Positions 22,777 through 37,700 of a stretch of 64,000 bases of DNA are shown piece after piece. This DNA comes from Embiotoca jacksoni. Its lineage: Eukaryota; Chordata; Actinopteri; Embiotocidae. The stretch is taken from contig JAKOON010000012.1 in assembly GCA_022577435.1 (NCBI GenBank), forward strand, positions 16,520,085 to 16,584,084. Direction: 5' to 3'. The notes beneath the pieces were generated by a model. That model saw nothing but the letters and a program-made list of their open reading frames with translations. It did not search any database and had not been told where the DNA came from. The translations under genes and the position numbers were made by a program. Every line of letters begins with the position of its first letter. Positions within the stretch are counted from its first letter, which is position 1.

Positions 22777-25700
22777 ATTCTGAATGTACAGTATGTGCTT
22801 GCTCACCTCGTTCCTGGCGCTGTGTGCCTGCTTTTTCTCAATGTTCATGACCAACATTTGGCTGCGGAACGAGAGGCTCTTGGTCTTCTCAATCACCTGC
22901 TGGTAAGGCGAGATGGCGTTGTTCCCCATGACCACATGGCCCTGGAAATATGGACAAAAATGGACAACGGCCTCACAATGATGCCCGTAAGCCAATCGCA
23001 TTTGATCTCGCAGACCATTCTACAAACACCAACCATAGATCCTATTCATTTCTACTGTAGGCACATCTAGATAATTCTATGTCATCCTGGAGGACTGGGC
23101 TATGATTTGCTGATTACAGAGAACTGTTGTCATGTGTATGCCAAAACATGCAGGTTCAACATGGAACCTCACAAAGGAAACCTAACAAGGCTCAGATATT
23201 GCGGTTAAAATGTCTTTCTGGCGAAGTCTTCGATTAAAAAAAATCAGGACATAAGTTAGACTCCTTCTCCTTCTGAAGTTTCATAAAGGAGGAACTAAAA
23301 GAGACCCCTAATTTGGAAAGGTCTGTTTTAAAACAGAGTTGATTCATTACTTAAGTACTGAGCGGACTGATTGAGGAAGAAGACTGAAGGTCTCACCAGT
23401 TTGGAGTCTATCTTGGCGTCCAGCCTGGCGTTGCGGATGAGGTTGACGATCCATCTCTCGGCTTCCTCGGGAGTCATGTTCAGTTTGTCTGCCAGCATGC
23501 TGTTGATTAAACAGAGACGGGGAGCTCTAACCTGGTCTGGTAAAAACCCAAACACGTATGTTGTACAGACATTCGCAGTGGGCGACACGTGTGAGTCATC
23601 CCGTTAGAATCTTGATTTGACCAATGCTTTTGTTTTTAGACCAAATTTCTGCAAAACTAATGACATTTCCATCATCCTCGTCTGTTGCAGTGTATGACAA
23701 GACCATGGTAAACGCAATATCAGCTAAGCAGCACGCTAGCAGTGCCACTGTAGGTAGTTCAGCATGCTAACATTAACATCTAGCTCGACGCCCCGTTCGG
23801 CTGAAGTAGAACCTCACGGCGTATAGAGCACAGTATAGAAGAACTATGAAAAACAAAAACCTGTACTTCTTCAGGAGGAGAGTTCTCAATATAAACAAAA
23901 TGCACCTGAGATGACTACCATTCGTATTGCGAGAGTAGCACTTCTTTTGCCAAAACCTGTGGTTGGTAGACATTCTTGTGATAAATCTCAAGAGAAGATA
24001 AAATCTTTGCAAACAGTGACTTCAATTTAATGGAGTTGCTGTCTGTGCTGATTCATGCATGAAATATACAACAGCACCAAATAACTCTTAGTTAATACTT
24101 CACTACATTATGATGGATGTTGCACATTAGGTGCCAAATGACTAGCTACTATTTCCATTTGACAACGTTAATAAATGGCCGACATATTGTGCTGCGGGCG
24201 AAAAGCGTACAACATAAAGCACACCTGAAAAACACTTCTAATGGTGCTCTGCTAATGGGAGCTTGATTTACAGACTTGTACAAACAACTCAATTAGAAGT
24301 GCGGGGACGGCCCCATGTTGGGAGCCTCTGTGGTTACTTATCCTTTCATTTGTTTTGTACCTGTTTCCAGGACGCACGCACTCTCGACACCTGGCTGCTA
24401 AAGCTCGTCATGACGCACGGTTCCTACCAGCGACTGTCCGCCAAAATAAAAGCCAGGCTGGACACCGGGGTGCTCTTTGATTACAGCGAGGCGTAGATGT
24501 GCCACAGCAGAAAGGAGGGGAGGTACGAGGGTGGCTGGCACTCTTTGATCCACAGCTTTCCCCACTGCAGCTGGCTTCCCTTGTGGCTTTCAAAATAACT
24601 AGACCCCCTCAATACCTCCATCGAGACCCCCTTCCCCCAACGTTTCCTGCCCCCTTCCTCCTGTCTGACCCCCACCACCCTCCACGCCTACCACATTTCA
24701 TATAAAGGCTCCAATAAATATCCTCAACCGCTTTGTGCACTGCTCAGAATTACTACAGCAACCCAACCTCGCCTCGCTACACCCCTCCAACGGCTGAAAA
24801 ACCTGACCTGCACATATACTGTAGGTACAAATTTGTCATTCTATATAGATTTTGTGTGTTTGCGCAAAATAATAGGGGTTGTGAGGCAAATATAAAACCA
24901 ATTTTCTCCACCAATTATCACTTCCTGGTCCATTAATCATATTTTGTGAGACTCCGTCAATGAATAAGCAAGAATCTGCTCAGTCCACACGACTTCTCAC
25001 GCTACGGCTCTGCAAACAGATCCCACCACCATTACTGATTTCAACTGTCGCTCTCAGAGGCTTTTTAAAACATTCTTTTAGAGGGAAGTCATCTTATTTT
25101 TGATTTGTGATATGTCTGTCTTGCCTCAAGGCTCCAAAAAAAAATAAAAAAGACTACCACTTTCTAACTCATGAATGTTGGTCAAATGGTGGCAAAACCA
25201 CCAATAAAGAAGGGGAGAGAGATGATGTCAGTGTCTGGATGGGGCATGAAAAGCATAAACAACAAATAGAAAGCATTACCTCAGAATAATGAGCAAACTA
25301 GTGCTTGTGTTCCAAGTGACTGCACATCTCTCAACACTTTCACCACAGTGAAGTGATGGAGAAGGTGGGAAAGGAGATAGAAATAAAACACCAAAAATCA
25401 CCAGTTGTGAGTAGAATCAAGCAGCCCAGACGAGATGGATGAACCTGCCATTCACACCAACAAAACTACTGAAACTCGCTCTGCTGGGCAGCTGATTACA
25501 CTTCAGCTCATCAAACCTGTGGAAAATGATGCATGACAACAAAATTGCTCCTACGGATCATTATTGGGAACCTAACAAGTTCGGAAAAGTGTTGGCTGTC
25601 CAATGACGCAAGTTTAGGTTGTGATGGATAACACATGTCGGTGATGGCAGAGTGGCACTGTTAACATCGGGGCTGTGAGTCTGCAAGCTGACATGTTGCT

Positions 25701-28700
25701 AATGTAAAGCAAATGATGCATTGACAAGTCGCTGTAGCTCGTACTGATAGCTTAATGAATTCAAGATTTGGATTTGGGACGATTTCAACAAAAAGGTGAC
25801 TGATGAGGTCTCTGGGGGTTCCCACCATGTGCTCCGGACTCCTTCGGATCGTTCTTTGTGACTCTGTATGTCCTTGTTTGAGACCAATCGGACGCCTGAC
25901 TGACGGTACTGCGCACGGGGCAAGAATCGAAACATCTAAAGCGCCTAAAATCTTTGCACAGTACGACCTGTACAGTCATACTTACTGACATTCAGGAACA
26001 CCCTCCTTTTATTTATCTGACAATCAAGTAATCTAAGGCAAATTCGAAAGAAATTTGTTATCGGTTCCAATTTTACCCCAGCGATTAGGTGATTGCTGCT
26101 CAGGGGTACTGCGGGTGTTTTGTTTGACAATTCAGTAAATTGGGGGCACATGTCAGTCAAGTCCAGGTCAGATATGGTGATCAAAACAAACATGATCTGG
26201 TTTCCTCGCCGGGGACTTGGGTTCACCCCTGACCCCTCTCGACGTGCTCTGTGCAGCATAACAGGAACGCAGAGTGCCCCAAAAGGCCCAGGGCCTCGGC
26301 CTGTACCAGCCAAATTCCTCTAATCTAATTTATAAAATAAAGTCTGGCAATGTTTTCCTCCCAGGAAGCACATTTGTATATCAGAGCAGGGTTACTTTAT
26401 CTTATTGTCTCCGAGAGTTCTTCAACAGCTAACCCTACTTAGACCTCGGAGAGAAGGAAAGGAGGGAGATGTGAGCGGGAGCAGGGAAGGGTCAGACTTA
26501 AACAACCTACGCTATTGACATCCTCTGGCCCTAAAGCCAAGCAGACAGCCTCCATGACTGGTTTTATTTTACACAACCACGATCCTGTTCCTTGGGGGAG
26601 AGGGATCACTTTCATTTCGACCCCTTGCTCACTCTGGCTCCTGAGCTTTCGACTTCAGGCTAGGGGACTCCTGTAGGTCTCAGTACCGACCTCACACTTG
26701 AAGAGAGGGGTCAGGCACTGAGGTCTAACTCGGTTAGGGGAGAGAGGAGGATGGGGGATTCTTCTGCAGAGTAGCCCCCTTCTTAACATGGCGGGCCTAA
26801 AATGAATGCATTGTTAAACACTAACATATGATAGCGTTTGGGAGACTCCAAGCCATTTGGAGCAACCTCACTTTAGGCTTGGGGTAAAATTGAATTTTCG
26901 GGGAAAGCGAAATGATTGTGTGGTCTTTTTAATGACTCAATTGTGAGGTGGAAAAGATCTTCAGTGTTACATCCAAATACACAAGACACTCCTTCCAACT
27001 ACCACGGAGATGTTGTGTACAAATACAATCTGGTGATGAAAAAACAACAACTGCCCAAATGATTACGTCTCAAGTATTTACTCAAAATGTCAAAGGACAA
27101 GTGTGCTTTTGAGGGTCAAAGCAGGGTCTTGCCGCTGAAGCATTCATGAAGGACTACGGAAATAAAGCCTATAAATCAAACAAGGAAAACAAAGCTAAAT
27201 TGGAAACACACACTCGGGACACTGAAAAGTCTAGACAAAAGGATGTGTGTGTAGGCAATTACGAGTGCAGGCTGAATCACATTTTCACTGCCTACAGTAC
27301 CTTTTACATAAGCCTTTATTGCATAAAATAACTGGACTCCGCCAACTTCTGGTCTACTTTTGTGTCCCAAGTTGTGGGCAAAAGGCAAGCTAAATATCTG
27401 TGAAACCATCGTGGCCAACAGCTGTAAAAATGTCCTCATTAAAAACAGCCATCAAATTCATTTGAATCCACGCTTGGGTGCAGAGGGCTTCTGGGTAGAG
27501 AAACTAATGACTTGGAGTTTGGGTGTCTGTCAAAAATAGACATGTTCTGTCCATCGTCATAACACCCCCAAAAATAAACACGGAAATCCCTCAAACTATC
27601 CCTGATTTGTGTTCCTGCTTTGGAAACCTCAACAAACAGAGAACTGAGGACACAGAAAAGGTGAAAAGTAGAAAAATCACCGTTCCGACTTCCTCTTTCA
27701 GTGTTACCACTAACCTTTGTGGTCCTTAACAAGTAAATGGATCCAATTGCAGTTAGTCTGCCAAAAAGAACCAGGACTCCTAATCAATTCCAGACAATCT
27801 GCAATTGGAGATTTCGACAGGCCCTGATCATGTTCCACGGTTCAACCTTGACTACAGACCTCCACGGCTCTATATAGAAGTCAATGCAATCATTTTCGTG
27901 TCAACAGAAGTAATTCTTTCCCTCTTTCCACTGAGCATCATGTGTTCGTGGACCAAATTTGAAATGCAGACTTTCCTTCAAATCTTTTTGCATCCACAAT
28001 ATGCCCGAGGGGCAGTAAACTGCTTTCTGAGAGCAGTGGAGAATTTGTACTCAATATTAGTCAGGAACAGGAATCACAATAGAAGAATTGATGTACTGCC
28101 TAACATCAGAGATGATAGATACCCTTAGAAAGATGAGGATCAATGGCTGAGAAGGGAGAATCCTCTCTTTTTATCTTAGTCACTCTCTAAAATTGATGTA
28201 AAGCGGCAGCCAAATCCTATAATATCTCTTAATTGCATACAATTACTACCAAAAAAAAAAATCCTCTCCGCTAATGCTCACTATAATTAGCATTTACAAA
28301 ATTTCTTGGGTTTTGGGGACACATCCAAGGTCAATATTATTTTAATGTAACTAAACTGAATTTGAAATTTGCAGTCAATTGCGACCTACAGAAACCTCTG
28401 ACCTCCGTTTACCTGAACAAAAAGAGCTGAAAATGGCTCAGAGCAGCTGGAAACGTCTACCGCTGTGTTAACCCTGACCTCTTCCTGGAAGCAAACTGTC
28501 TGTGAACGGGCCTCGGACAGGTGGTCTTAAAAGTTTAGCAAGCAGAGCAACCTGCGGAGACCTGGAAGCAGTTAAAGCTCATAATACTTAATCTTCGAGA
28601 TTCGTGGGGTCAGCGTAGCTGTGTGTGGACGGGCCAATAAACACTTATCTTTGAGGAAAATTCCACTCATCACAAAGGCGACGTTCTTACTTCCTGCTTG

Positions 28701-31700
28701 CTGACTGCGTACAAAGTCAAGGGAAAGCAAATAGAGCTTCCTGTTGGTCTTTAGGGACGTCTGACGGATTTCTCCTGTCCAATACGCATGTGTCTCTAAA
28801 CGCAGCAGCACCAATGACAAGTTCACAGCTTGCAAGTTTGTTGAATTGTGTTTGAACTGTGTGTGTTGTTGCTAACCTGATGCTGATGCACTGATGAATC
28901 CTGCAGAAGGTCTCAAAGATGAATAGTCGCGCATTCTCGATGAAGTCCTCCAGGCAAGCGACCAGGAAGAAGTCATTCACAAGGACCTGAGAGACAGAGA
29001 GCACGTTACCCACGGGCATTGTACAGAAGACATTATTTCTCAGGATATAGGCGAAATTAAAGTTTCTGTTACATCCGAAGGTTCAAGCAAGTTGAAACGT
29101 TGGATACGCTCAGAAGTCATCGCTTGGACCAGACTGAACATCAGTAAAGAGTTATGAGAGCAAGTTTCAATCTGTCTGCCTTTTGGACTTCATGTCTTAT
29201 TTAATTAAGGGGGAAAAAAAACAAAACATATTCACTGAAATCAAATCCATTTTTTACTATCGTAAGAGTAATCAGGGTAGGGAGGATCGTACTGGCTCCA
29301 TTTTTGTTACCAAAAGGTTGATATTGGAAAAGGTTTTAAAAGTGAAACTCCCTCTGTAAGTCAGCCATCCGAGGCAAAGTGAGGCTCTTCAAACCAACCA
29401 CAGATCTTGAAATCGTACCATCACCACATGAGACAATACAGTAAGGGCTGAGCCAACCACAGAGATGACCACACCGTCTCACGGGTCATCTGGTCCGCTG
29501 CTTCAGTGTCGCCAAACTTCACAGCTACCGTCATCCTCCGACTGCAGCACCAGCAGTCAGAATAAACTCATTGATGAGAGCAAGTCTTCATATACAGAAT
29601 CACCTGTGACTAGTTACACTAAGAAATTCAGCCTCACTTGCACTCTTTGACACAGCTGCATCTGGCCAATTCATCTACTGTAGATGTTCATGACCCAGCT
29701 ATGGCCCCAGAGGTACCACTGTGTGAAATGATTGCGTTTCTCACTGCTTGCAGCATTCCAACTCTCCAGCGAGCGCTATTTCACATCACAGACCTCCATC
29801 TTCAAAAAGTTCTTCATGAATGAGCAGCTCTTTGTTTGCTTAAGCTCCGAAAGCTGCTATCTGCCCAGAGTTCTGGTTGAATAGATCCCAACTACATGGC
29901 GCTATCAGGCAACACACATTTCAGCTATGACAATGCTTATCTAAGGCTGATAAACTTTGAACAGTTAAGTGCCCTAATTGTTGTCATCTGGGATTCAGAC
30001 CACAAAGTTTAAACAAATTCTGAAAGGGGCCTGAAGAGCCTCTTTTATGCACATTGTGAGGGCCTGACTATAGGTAGGCCTGTACTTTTCATTCTTTGAC
30101 ATGCAAGCATCTAACATCTGACAGTGATTCCAGATTTGGGTGGAGTGGGAAAGAAACAAAAAAAGAACTGAACAGGACAATTTAAACCGAGCTAAACTTC
30201 CAATTTCAAAGTACTTGGCTCGAACCATTGTACCGGGTACAGTGAACTGAAGACAGCAGAGCTGAAAACAATACCCATATCTTCGCTATTACAGCAATCA
30301 GTAAATAGATGGGTGCCACTCTTCTCAATGGCTCAAAATTGATGCATTACAAATGCTCATCAAGACGAGAGCCCATCCCAATGGGGTATCCGTTTACCTC
30401 AATCACTCCTCGGTCTGTGAAACATCTTTCTACCGCTGAAATAATCTGCTTTCTAAAAGCCCGCGTGTGAATTTGTGCAGGGGGAAAATAGCATGACTTC
30501 AAACGAGACCATTTTGGGTAAAATGTTTGCAGACCATCACAGGTAATGCATTAAAGGTGCTGTTAAACATTTTTGGAACCACCCACCTCGCTAGACCTGC
30601 TTGTGCACTAGTCAAGGTCAATAAAGGGCTTTTGTGCCTACTGGACGTGTTCTGATAAGACTGAGAGGAAGGTTAGCGTTAAAAGCACCTGGAATAACTT
30701 GGGCTCTGACCCGAGAGGTAGTTGGGATTGGGCATCTGTTTCAACCACAGCAGAGTCTCTGTAAACAGAACGCCGTGAGGCGAGGTCAAGACCAACCCAC
30801 AGAGTTCCTAAAAAGTGCATGCAAGTGTTTAACAAGGTCGGTGATTGAGGGCGTGTCACGTCTGAGCTGAAATCGGATACAGCTCTAATATTGTTGATAG
30901 TACATGTCATCATTTGGAGATGGCCTCTGGAGGCCTTTTGCACAGGAAAAAAAATTCTCATTTTCTCCTGGAACTTGCTCTGGAATTATCTCTGACCACG
31001 CACAGAGTCTTTGATGGTATAACCAAATAAAGACAAATCTGGCCAATGAGTATGGTTATAGCTTCCTCATTTGTTAAAGAGTGATTTGTGACGCTGATGA
31101 CTCTTTGTATTAGCTAAAAAAAAAAAAAATAGGCTAAAAAGAAATGGAACCTTCAGTAAACCACTGACATGAGTTATAAACATTTACTCCTGGGAAAGAG
31201 CAATTTGATCAGGCCAGATGTTTTTCATTTTCAAGGTTTATCGGCGAGAGGCAGAAGATGAAAAAGGGGCTAAATAACCCCAAGTTTAGCTTTTTATTCC
31301 TGTGCAGCTCCAAATTATCATGTCATCTGGGAAAGCCAAATTACAGCGTGTACGCAAAGAATGAACGAGGAGATCAAGTTACGCAAAATACACACAAGGC
31401 ACACTCACTGGGACACCTGCTCTCTCTTTAGATTTGATTACTGACCACTGAATGTGTCCAGAATCCCGTTTAGAGTAAATACGTATCTCCTGGCTATTGG
31501 CTTTCAATGCAAGGCATACTGTGTCATTAATTATCGTTATTGTATAGTTCAGGCAGTGATGTTACTGTGTCCACCCCCTGTATAGCGGAATTAAAATGCA
31601 AAACTCTGCACAAAAAACAGCCGAGGCAGCATTTCAGATCAGAAAAAATTACAACAAAATAACGCAATGACACTCCGCAGTGCACAAAATAAAATTAGGT

Positions 31701-34700
31701 TGACTTCATGATGAAAAATTATGTTCCGCGAAACAATTTTAATACTGTCAAATGGTTTCAGAAGAGCCACAAATTCTTGTTCAACATAGTACTATAAAAA
31801 AAAAAAAAAAACTAAAAACGCAAAAGAAAAAAAGCGCTGGTGATCTTCAGTAGTGCAGTTGAGAAATCCATTTCTATTTAATGAGTGGGTGTCACACTAG
31901 TCCACTGATCTACAGGTGGTGGTAAACTGCAGAGAAACAAAGGTACCACAAGGGCAGAGAAGAAAAAGAAAACGGCTCGTGACCATCCATGTAAAAATAA
32001 ACAAAAAAAACACTTTTAGGAAAAATCCAGTTTTATGAAGGCAGTGCACTCGTGTTTATTAAACCTCAAGGAAACACAATGTATTTTGGTGTGGAACACC
32101 AAATGTAAACTGCACAGTGCACCTTTAAATGTACATTTTTAACAGTGTCAGAGCGATGCTGATTTAACTGTAATTACTGCGGCTGTAGTCTGTGGTGTTG
32201 AAGTAGACTGTGGTCAATTTTAAGGTGTTTTTACCACTGTTGCTTCTTTATACATTTTCCTCCAGTTGCTACTTTATTAGGCACAACGAGCTCAAACAGT
32301 CAGACACAACAGCGCTGTTGTCAATTCCTTCATGAAGGTTTTATTTGTCCCTTTCTGTTTCTGAGGGACTTCATGACAATTATAGTGAGAGGTGTTTAAA
32401 ATATTGAGACCAAAATCAATCATATTCCATACACAAGCGTGTATGTGGGACGGTAGAGCTACTCTATGAATGCAACAACCAACAAGTGCCGTGTCGTCAC
32501 TATTATGGTCAGTTTTCATTCTTGACCAAATGCTGTTTGTTTGTACTGCAGATTATCTGTCTGAAGTACTATAGAGAACGTGAACTACTAACACTGCTTT
32601 TTAAAACAGACTGAACACAGACATTGACAAGGGGAGAATCTGACAGAATCACAAATAAACAAAATGCTTAAACAAAATTTGAGCTTGTTCGACCTGTTTT
32701 TCCCCTCCACCAATCTGCAAGTCTAATTTCATTTAACTTATCACAGTACATCTCACTCCTCACGGTGTGTTCAGCTCTGTAGAGGCCTTTTACAGCGTAC
32801 TGCTCATATTCTATTTTCACATTGAGGACTGCAGTTAGATTTCACCATTACAAACCAAAATTGAAATAAATGCTCTAAATAGCGGTGGTATGACTTATCT
32901 CCCTCTTAAAACGAGTGTCTGCACGCCTCTGCGGAGACTTTTGCTTATAAAGCTTTTACTGTTAACTACTAGCCTGATGGGTCAATTACAGGTCATAGTA
33001 AAAATCTGACTGACGCCCGAGTCATGCAGCGTCCACGGAGACTTCTATATCTGACAGTGTGAAACAAGACACAGACTGTCACTGTTCTGTCTGCACTGGA
33101 CCCACGCAGGACGAATAGAATCGCTGTGTGAACGGGCAGGGGGTCAGACGGAGATGACATGACTACTAACCATGTTTACTACGATGCTTTGTGTCAAAGT
33201 TCGGGAGTCTGACCCACCAATCAGAGGTCAGAAGGAGAACTCTGTACAGTCACGGAGAGGCACAAGAAGTCCACTGCTTCTCATAGTTTGAGAGCAAAAG
33301 GATGAAATGCGTGTTATTGAGAGGACTGAGGTGGTTACTCACCGACTCGCACTCCCTGAGTTTCTTCTGAGCGCTGTCGAAGTCAAAGTTCACGTACAGG
33401 CACTCCACAAACTCTGTGATTGGGTCTTTGTAGGTGTAAGACTCCTGAGGACATAAAGCCAAACATAAATTCCAAATATATCTTGAGTTATGTCTAGCTT
33501 GCAATTATTTATTTTAATACAACCAAGGCTTATCAATGTTAAGATGCAAATAAGGCAGACACAGAAGGACCAAAACTGAATGTGTTTCATGGTTAACACA
33601 TCACTATAAAATGTGTTTTTTGGGGGGGGGGGGGTTTTATCCAATTGCATTAATTGCATGTAAACTTTTCCATAAAAAAGAAACATAAATCACCCAAGTT
33701 GCTGACAATAATGGCTGCATTGGCCACAACAGCGAAATAAAGGAGAACTCGAATGAAAGATATGACCTGAAAATATGACCTGAACTCCACACAGTTCTAA
33801 ATCATGCTAAGATAGTGACTCCCAACCTGACCTGAGGCCACAGAGAGGAGAACACCAAGCACATCTTTTACTGATTACCAACAACCCACCACAACTGAAG
33901 TAGCTACTGTCATTGGTGCAGAAGGCACAGCTACATTACAGTTGCTCATTTCAATGCTATTCATCAGAAGTAATGGGTTCAAAGCTTCTACAGCTGGATC
34001 CAAACTCTACTACCCACCCCCTGTGCCTAAAAGGAAGTGTTAGCAATGCTAATGGGTTACATGGTCAGTTACTCATCCTTCAAAGCCCGTATGGTCAGTA
34101 AGCAATGACTTAATAACTGTGGGCCCTTTGTAAAAACCACAGGTTGAAAAAGAAAAGTCTTTTACCTGCTGTATGACCTTCACCAAATCCTTCAGAACCT
34201 GCCGACGCTTACGGACATCCTTGTTTGTGATGACCGCTGTGGTTAGGTAACGCAAGATGTGGGGGCACATAGTCTGGATGGCGTTGAGGTATCTGGGATG
34301 AAGGAGGATAAATGTAATCACTTATCAGACCAATGGAAGCAAAGACATGATCTTTACAAGGACACATAATATAACATTTTGGCTGCTTATCGGGCTCCTG
34401 GCATTTGGAGGATAGAAAAAGCATTTGCAGCTCAACAGATAAATGTCCTAACAGGACCTTCATTGCTGCACATGGGTTCCAGCTTTAAGCCGACTCTTTC
34501 ATTAGTGTCCTATGAGAGGGGAGAGGAGAGAGGGGAGAGGGGGGAGGAAAAGGAAACCCTGGCAAGAAGATATAGATCAGTGAGCAGGGACCTGCCCAGT
34601 AGCTGAAACTCAATCCATGAGGGACTGATGCTTCAACCACAGGTCAACTAGCTCAGGGCTGAACACAAGAGACACAACGCTGTTCCAGGCGGACTCTAAT

Positions 34701-37700
34701 CCCACACCAACTCTGGAGAGCGCTCTGTAAAAACATGCAACGTCCGCTCATAAAGTCAAGATAATAATCAACTGACACAACCTGCACCACCAAAACTCCT
34801 CATCGGTTTCTAAATATCTCTTTGAACTTCACCCTCGGCTCAATCCCTCACTGACCAAATTAAATCTGAAACGAGGAAGTGGAGTGGGCCCCTCTGGGTC
34901 TCCCATAGCTTCGGCCAGAGGAACACATGGTGTTCAAAGAAACAGCGCTGACAAGAGTTTAATTAGCTGAATCAATTAAAGGGACAGGGGGACCTGTGGC
35001 AGTTGTGATGTTGAGTCTAAAAACGGCAGTGGGCTACTTGGCAAAGCCATCGTCGGCCTGGTTTTAGCAGAGCTCCCTCCCTCCCTTTGTAGTTGCTTGA
35101 CTCCCGTGAAGACCGCAACGCTCCATGCTGTGTTCCTGATTAACTTACACCTACTCACTCTCCTGGGGGCTCCAATAACAAGCAATCTTGCATGAGTCAC
35201 TGTACCATATCCTTTTTGGGGCATTCACCCTACCCCACTTAGGGGACTTCATCTTTTCCTTGCTTTTATTTATTTATTTTATTTTATTATTAAACTGAGG
35301 CACCGCTGCACTGCTTTGCTGAAGATGCTACTGAGGCACGCAGCCAAGAAATCAAGTATGAGTTCAAATTTCCTCCGTTGAAGGGATGCTGTGGGAGAAC
35401 ACAGAAGATTTCACAGCTCGTCCGGAGAAGAAAATCCTGTCAAATAACCGAAAGAGTGATTTGGACAATCAGCATGTGCTCCTGCAGAAGGATTTGCCCA
35501 GTTTGCACCTGTGACACACTTCGTTATCGCACATTATCCTCCCTGAAGTCTGTGCAGTCGATACACGGTACACAAACAAAGCTTTGGACCTATATGTGCT
35601 GACTGCAGGGGTAAGGGAGGTCAAGTGTAGAGCTGAAGGCCAGCCACTGGTCACCAACTTCAGCCAAAGGAAGTACTGGTCAAGAGATGGGAAACCAGAG
35701 CCAAGCCAAGCCTCAGCGGGGAAAACATGAGGTTTCTACACTGTGAAACTGCAAAGCACACAAAACTACCCCAGTTTGTCCAAACAGATGGTTGGGTGAG
35801 CTTTTCATGAGTAATTATTGGGCTGGCCTCCTTAATCATCCACAATAAAATTAAAAACTGAGTAAAATTCAGGGAACCAGACATTTGAGTGTGCTGTGTT
35901 GTGGTCGGCTGTCATTCTGTCTGTGGAGCCCAATCATCTGCACAATTATAAAAGCCTGCAATCAGAACACGGGGAGGGAGCTAAGACATCAAAATAGGTG
36001 GTGTGCAAATTTTAACACAGTGTATAAAGTTTCCGATCTGCGATACACATGGCCCGCTTCTCGACTTGGAGAGTAAACAGACCACACGAAAACACACTTC
36101 TGAAACCACTTTGAAAAACACCAGCAGGGTTCACGAAGAAGCCCACCACCCAAAAATGTGTTATTAAAGCAAACAGTTTTCTCTTAATCAAGTTTGTGCT
36201 CCATAACGACCCAAGAATTATTTTGATACAGCACAACTTTATGAATCCAAACCAGACACAGATCAGATGACACATCAGAAACGGATACAAAAGGTCACGA
36301 CATAACAACACGACTCGGTTCAAAAGCTGTCAGCGACACAAACCAGAGTTGCAAGATATTGTGTTAGCATAACATGACAGCTTTTGATGGAATTTGCATT
36401 ATTAATCCTAAACCACAGCACGCCACTTTCAGTGTAGACCGAGAGCGAAGTTCAACAACGCTACAGAACTACTCTGTTGCCATTGTTTAGTGGGAACTAC
36501 AACTACCTGGTATTTATTACCGTGGAGTCACATCTCTCAACAGTTTTCTATTTCCTGAGTGTAAACAAATGAGTGAAATTAAAATGGTTAAATATAAATG
36601 AGGACTTACTGTGGCTGATACAGGAAGAGCTCAATGATATTGTCTCTGCCTTTCGGGTGGTTGAAGAAGACAAAAAGAGACCAGTGGATGAGCCATGTCC
36701 TTTGCTGGAGAGACTGGAGAGGAGAGCTGACAGACTGGACAGAAATCCAGTCGAGCAGCAGCACAGAAAGGAAAGAAGGTTCAAAAGTTATTTTTAATAC
36801 AATTATACTGTTCACAAAGCAGAAATATATTTCGCCAGACTCCAATGCAGGTTTTTAAGTTGTCAGATGAGAGCATGTGGTAAGAAATAAAATGCCACAG
36901 CAGAGCTGTACTGCAAGTGAAATGTCAATATGGGAGTCCATGTAAGGGAATCTAAATGTGGTATCAAATTCTGAGAAGTGGGGCATTTACGTTGTTATCG
37001 ATAGTCTCTCTCAGGCGGGTGAGGTCCTCCATGGCTGCCTCCCAGTTTTGCATCAGGATCTCAGAGGCCAGCTTGCCCCACAGCGAGTTCAGGGCATTCC
37101 TGTCTGTTGATGGGACCTTGGGGGACAGACGACATTGTAAACTTATTCAAATCTGATGAATCACTCAACAAGTGTTTTTCCACATTATTCAACCAACCAA
37201 ATAGATACTGATTAAGTCTTTTTTTTTTTTTTTTTTTTCAGTAGGCAGACTGTTCAGTAATATCTGCATGTATACACGGTGAGGCAGGACTGGTCACTGT
37301 TTGCTTGGCTGCAGAGGAACAGCCGCATGGTGCACAAACTTCACTCATTTATAATGAAATAAATAGATTGAGTTATGTCACATGAAGGAAATGGAGCTTG
37401 ACAAACAAGAGAAACTGTTTAAGTTGTTATTAAAGCAAATTTGCAGCATTTGTAGGTAAAACATCAGATTAAGTGAAGCGATATTTGGAGCATGTGTCAC
37501 TGCTGTTTTTTGAGGCCACTAAATCCAGACTTTCATTCTAAAACAATTTTAAAATAACAACTTTTTAGAACGAAAACATTTCGGATGCGGTGAACTTTAC
37601 TTGGCTGAGTAATGCTGGAAGTCCTCAAATCTAAAGCCAAGGACGAACCTTTTTATGATTGATGATGATTTATGATGTTTTATGTGTGCGTCATGCATGG

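Larger units (their letters stand above)
20919..22806 (-). other. eif3e intron 12
   Basis: An 1888 nt intron between the last two coding exons. It contains the 0.7 kb GT/CA block, a 24-base G run at 21275-21298 and some unremarkable unique sequence. No gene lies inside it. Confidence 0.8.

Noticed and set aside
21961..23070. Open frames of 240-369 codons on both strands, rich in Cys-Val or His-Thr
   Set aside because: They arise from the stop-free GT/CA repeat in several frames at once. The ends run into eif3e intron or exon 12 antisense sequence, and there is no family resemblance.
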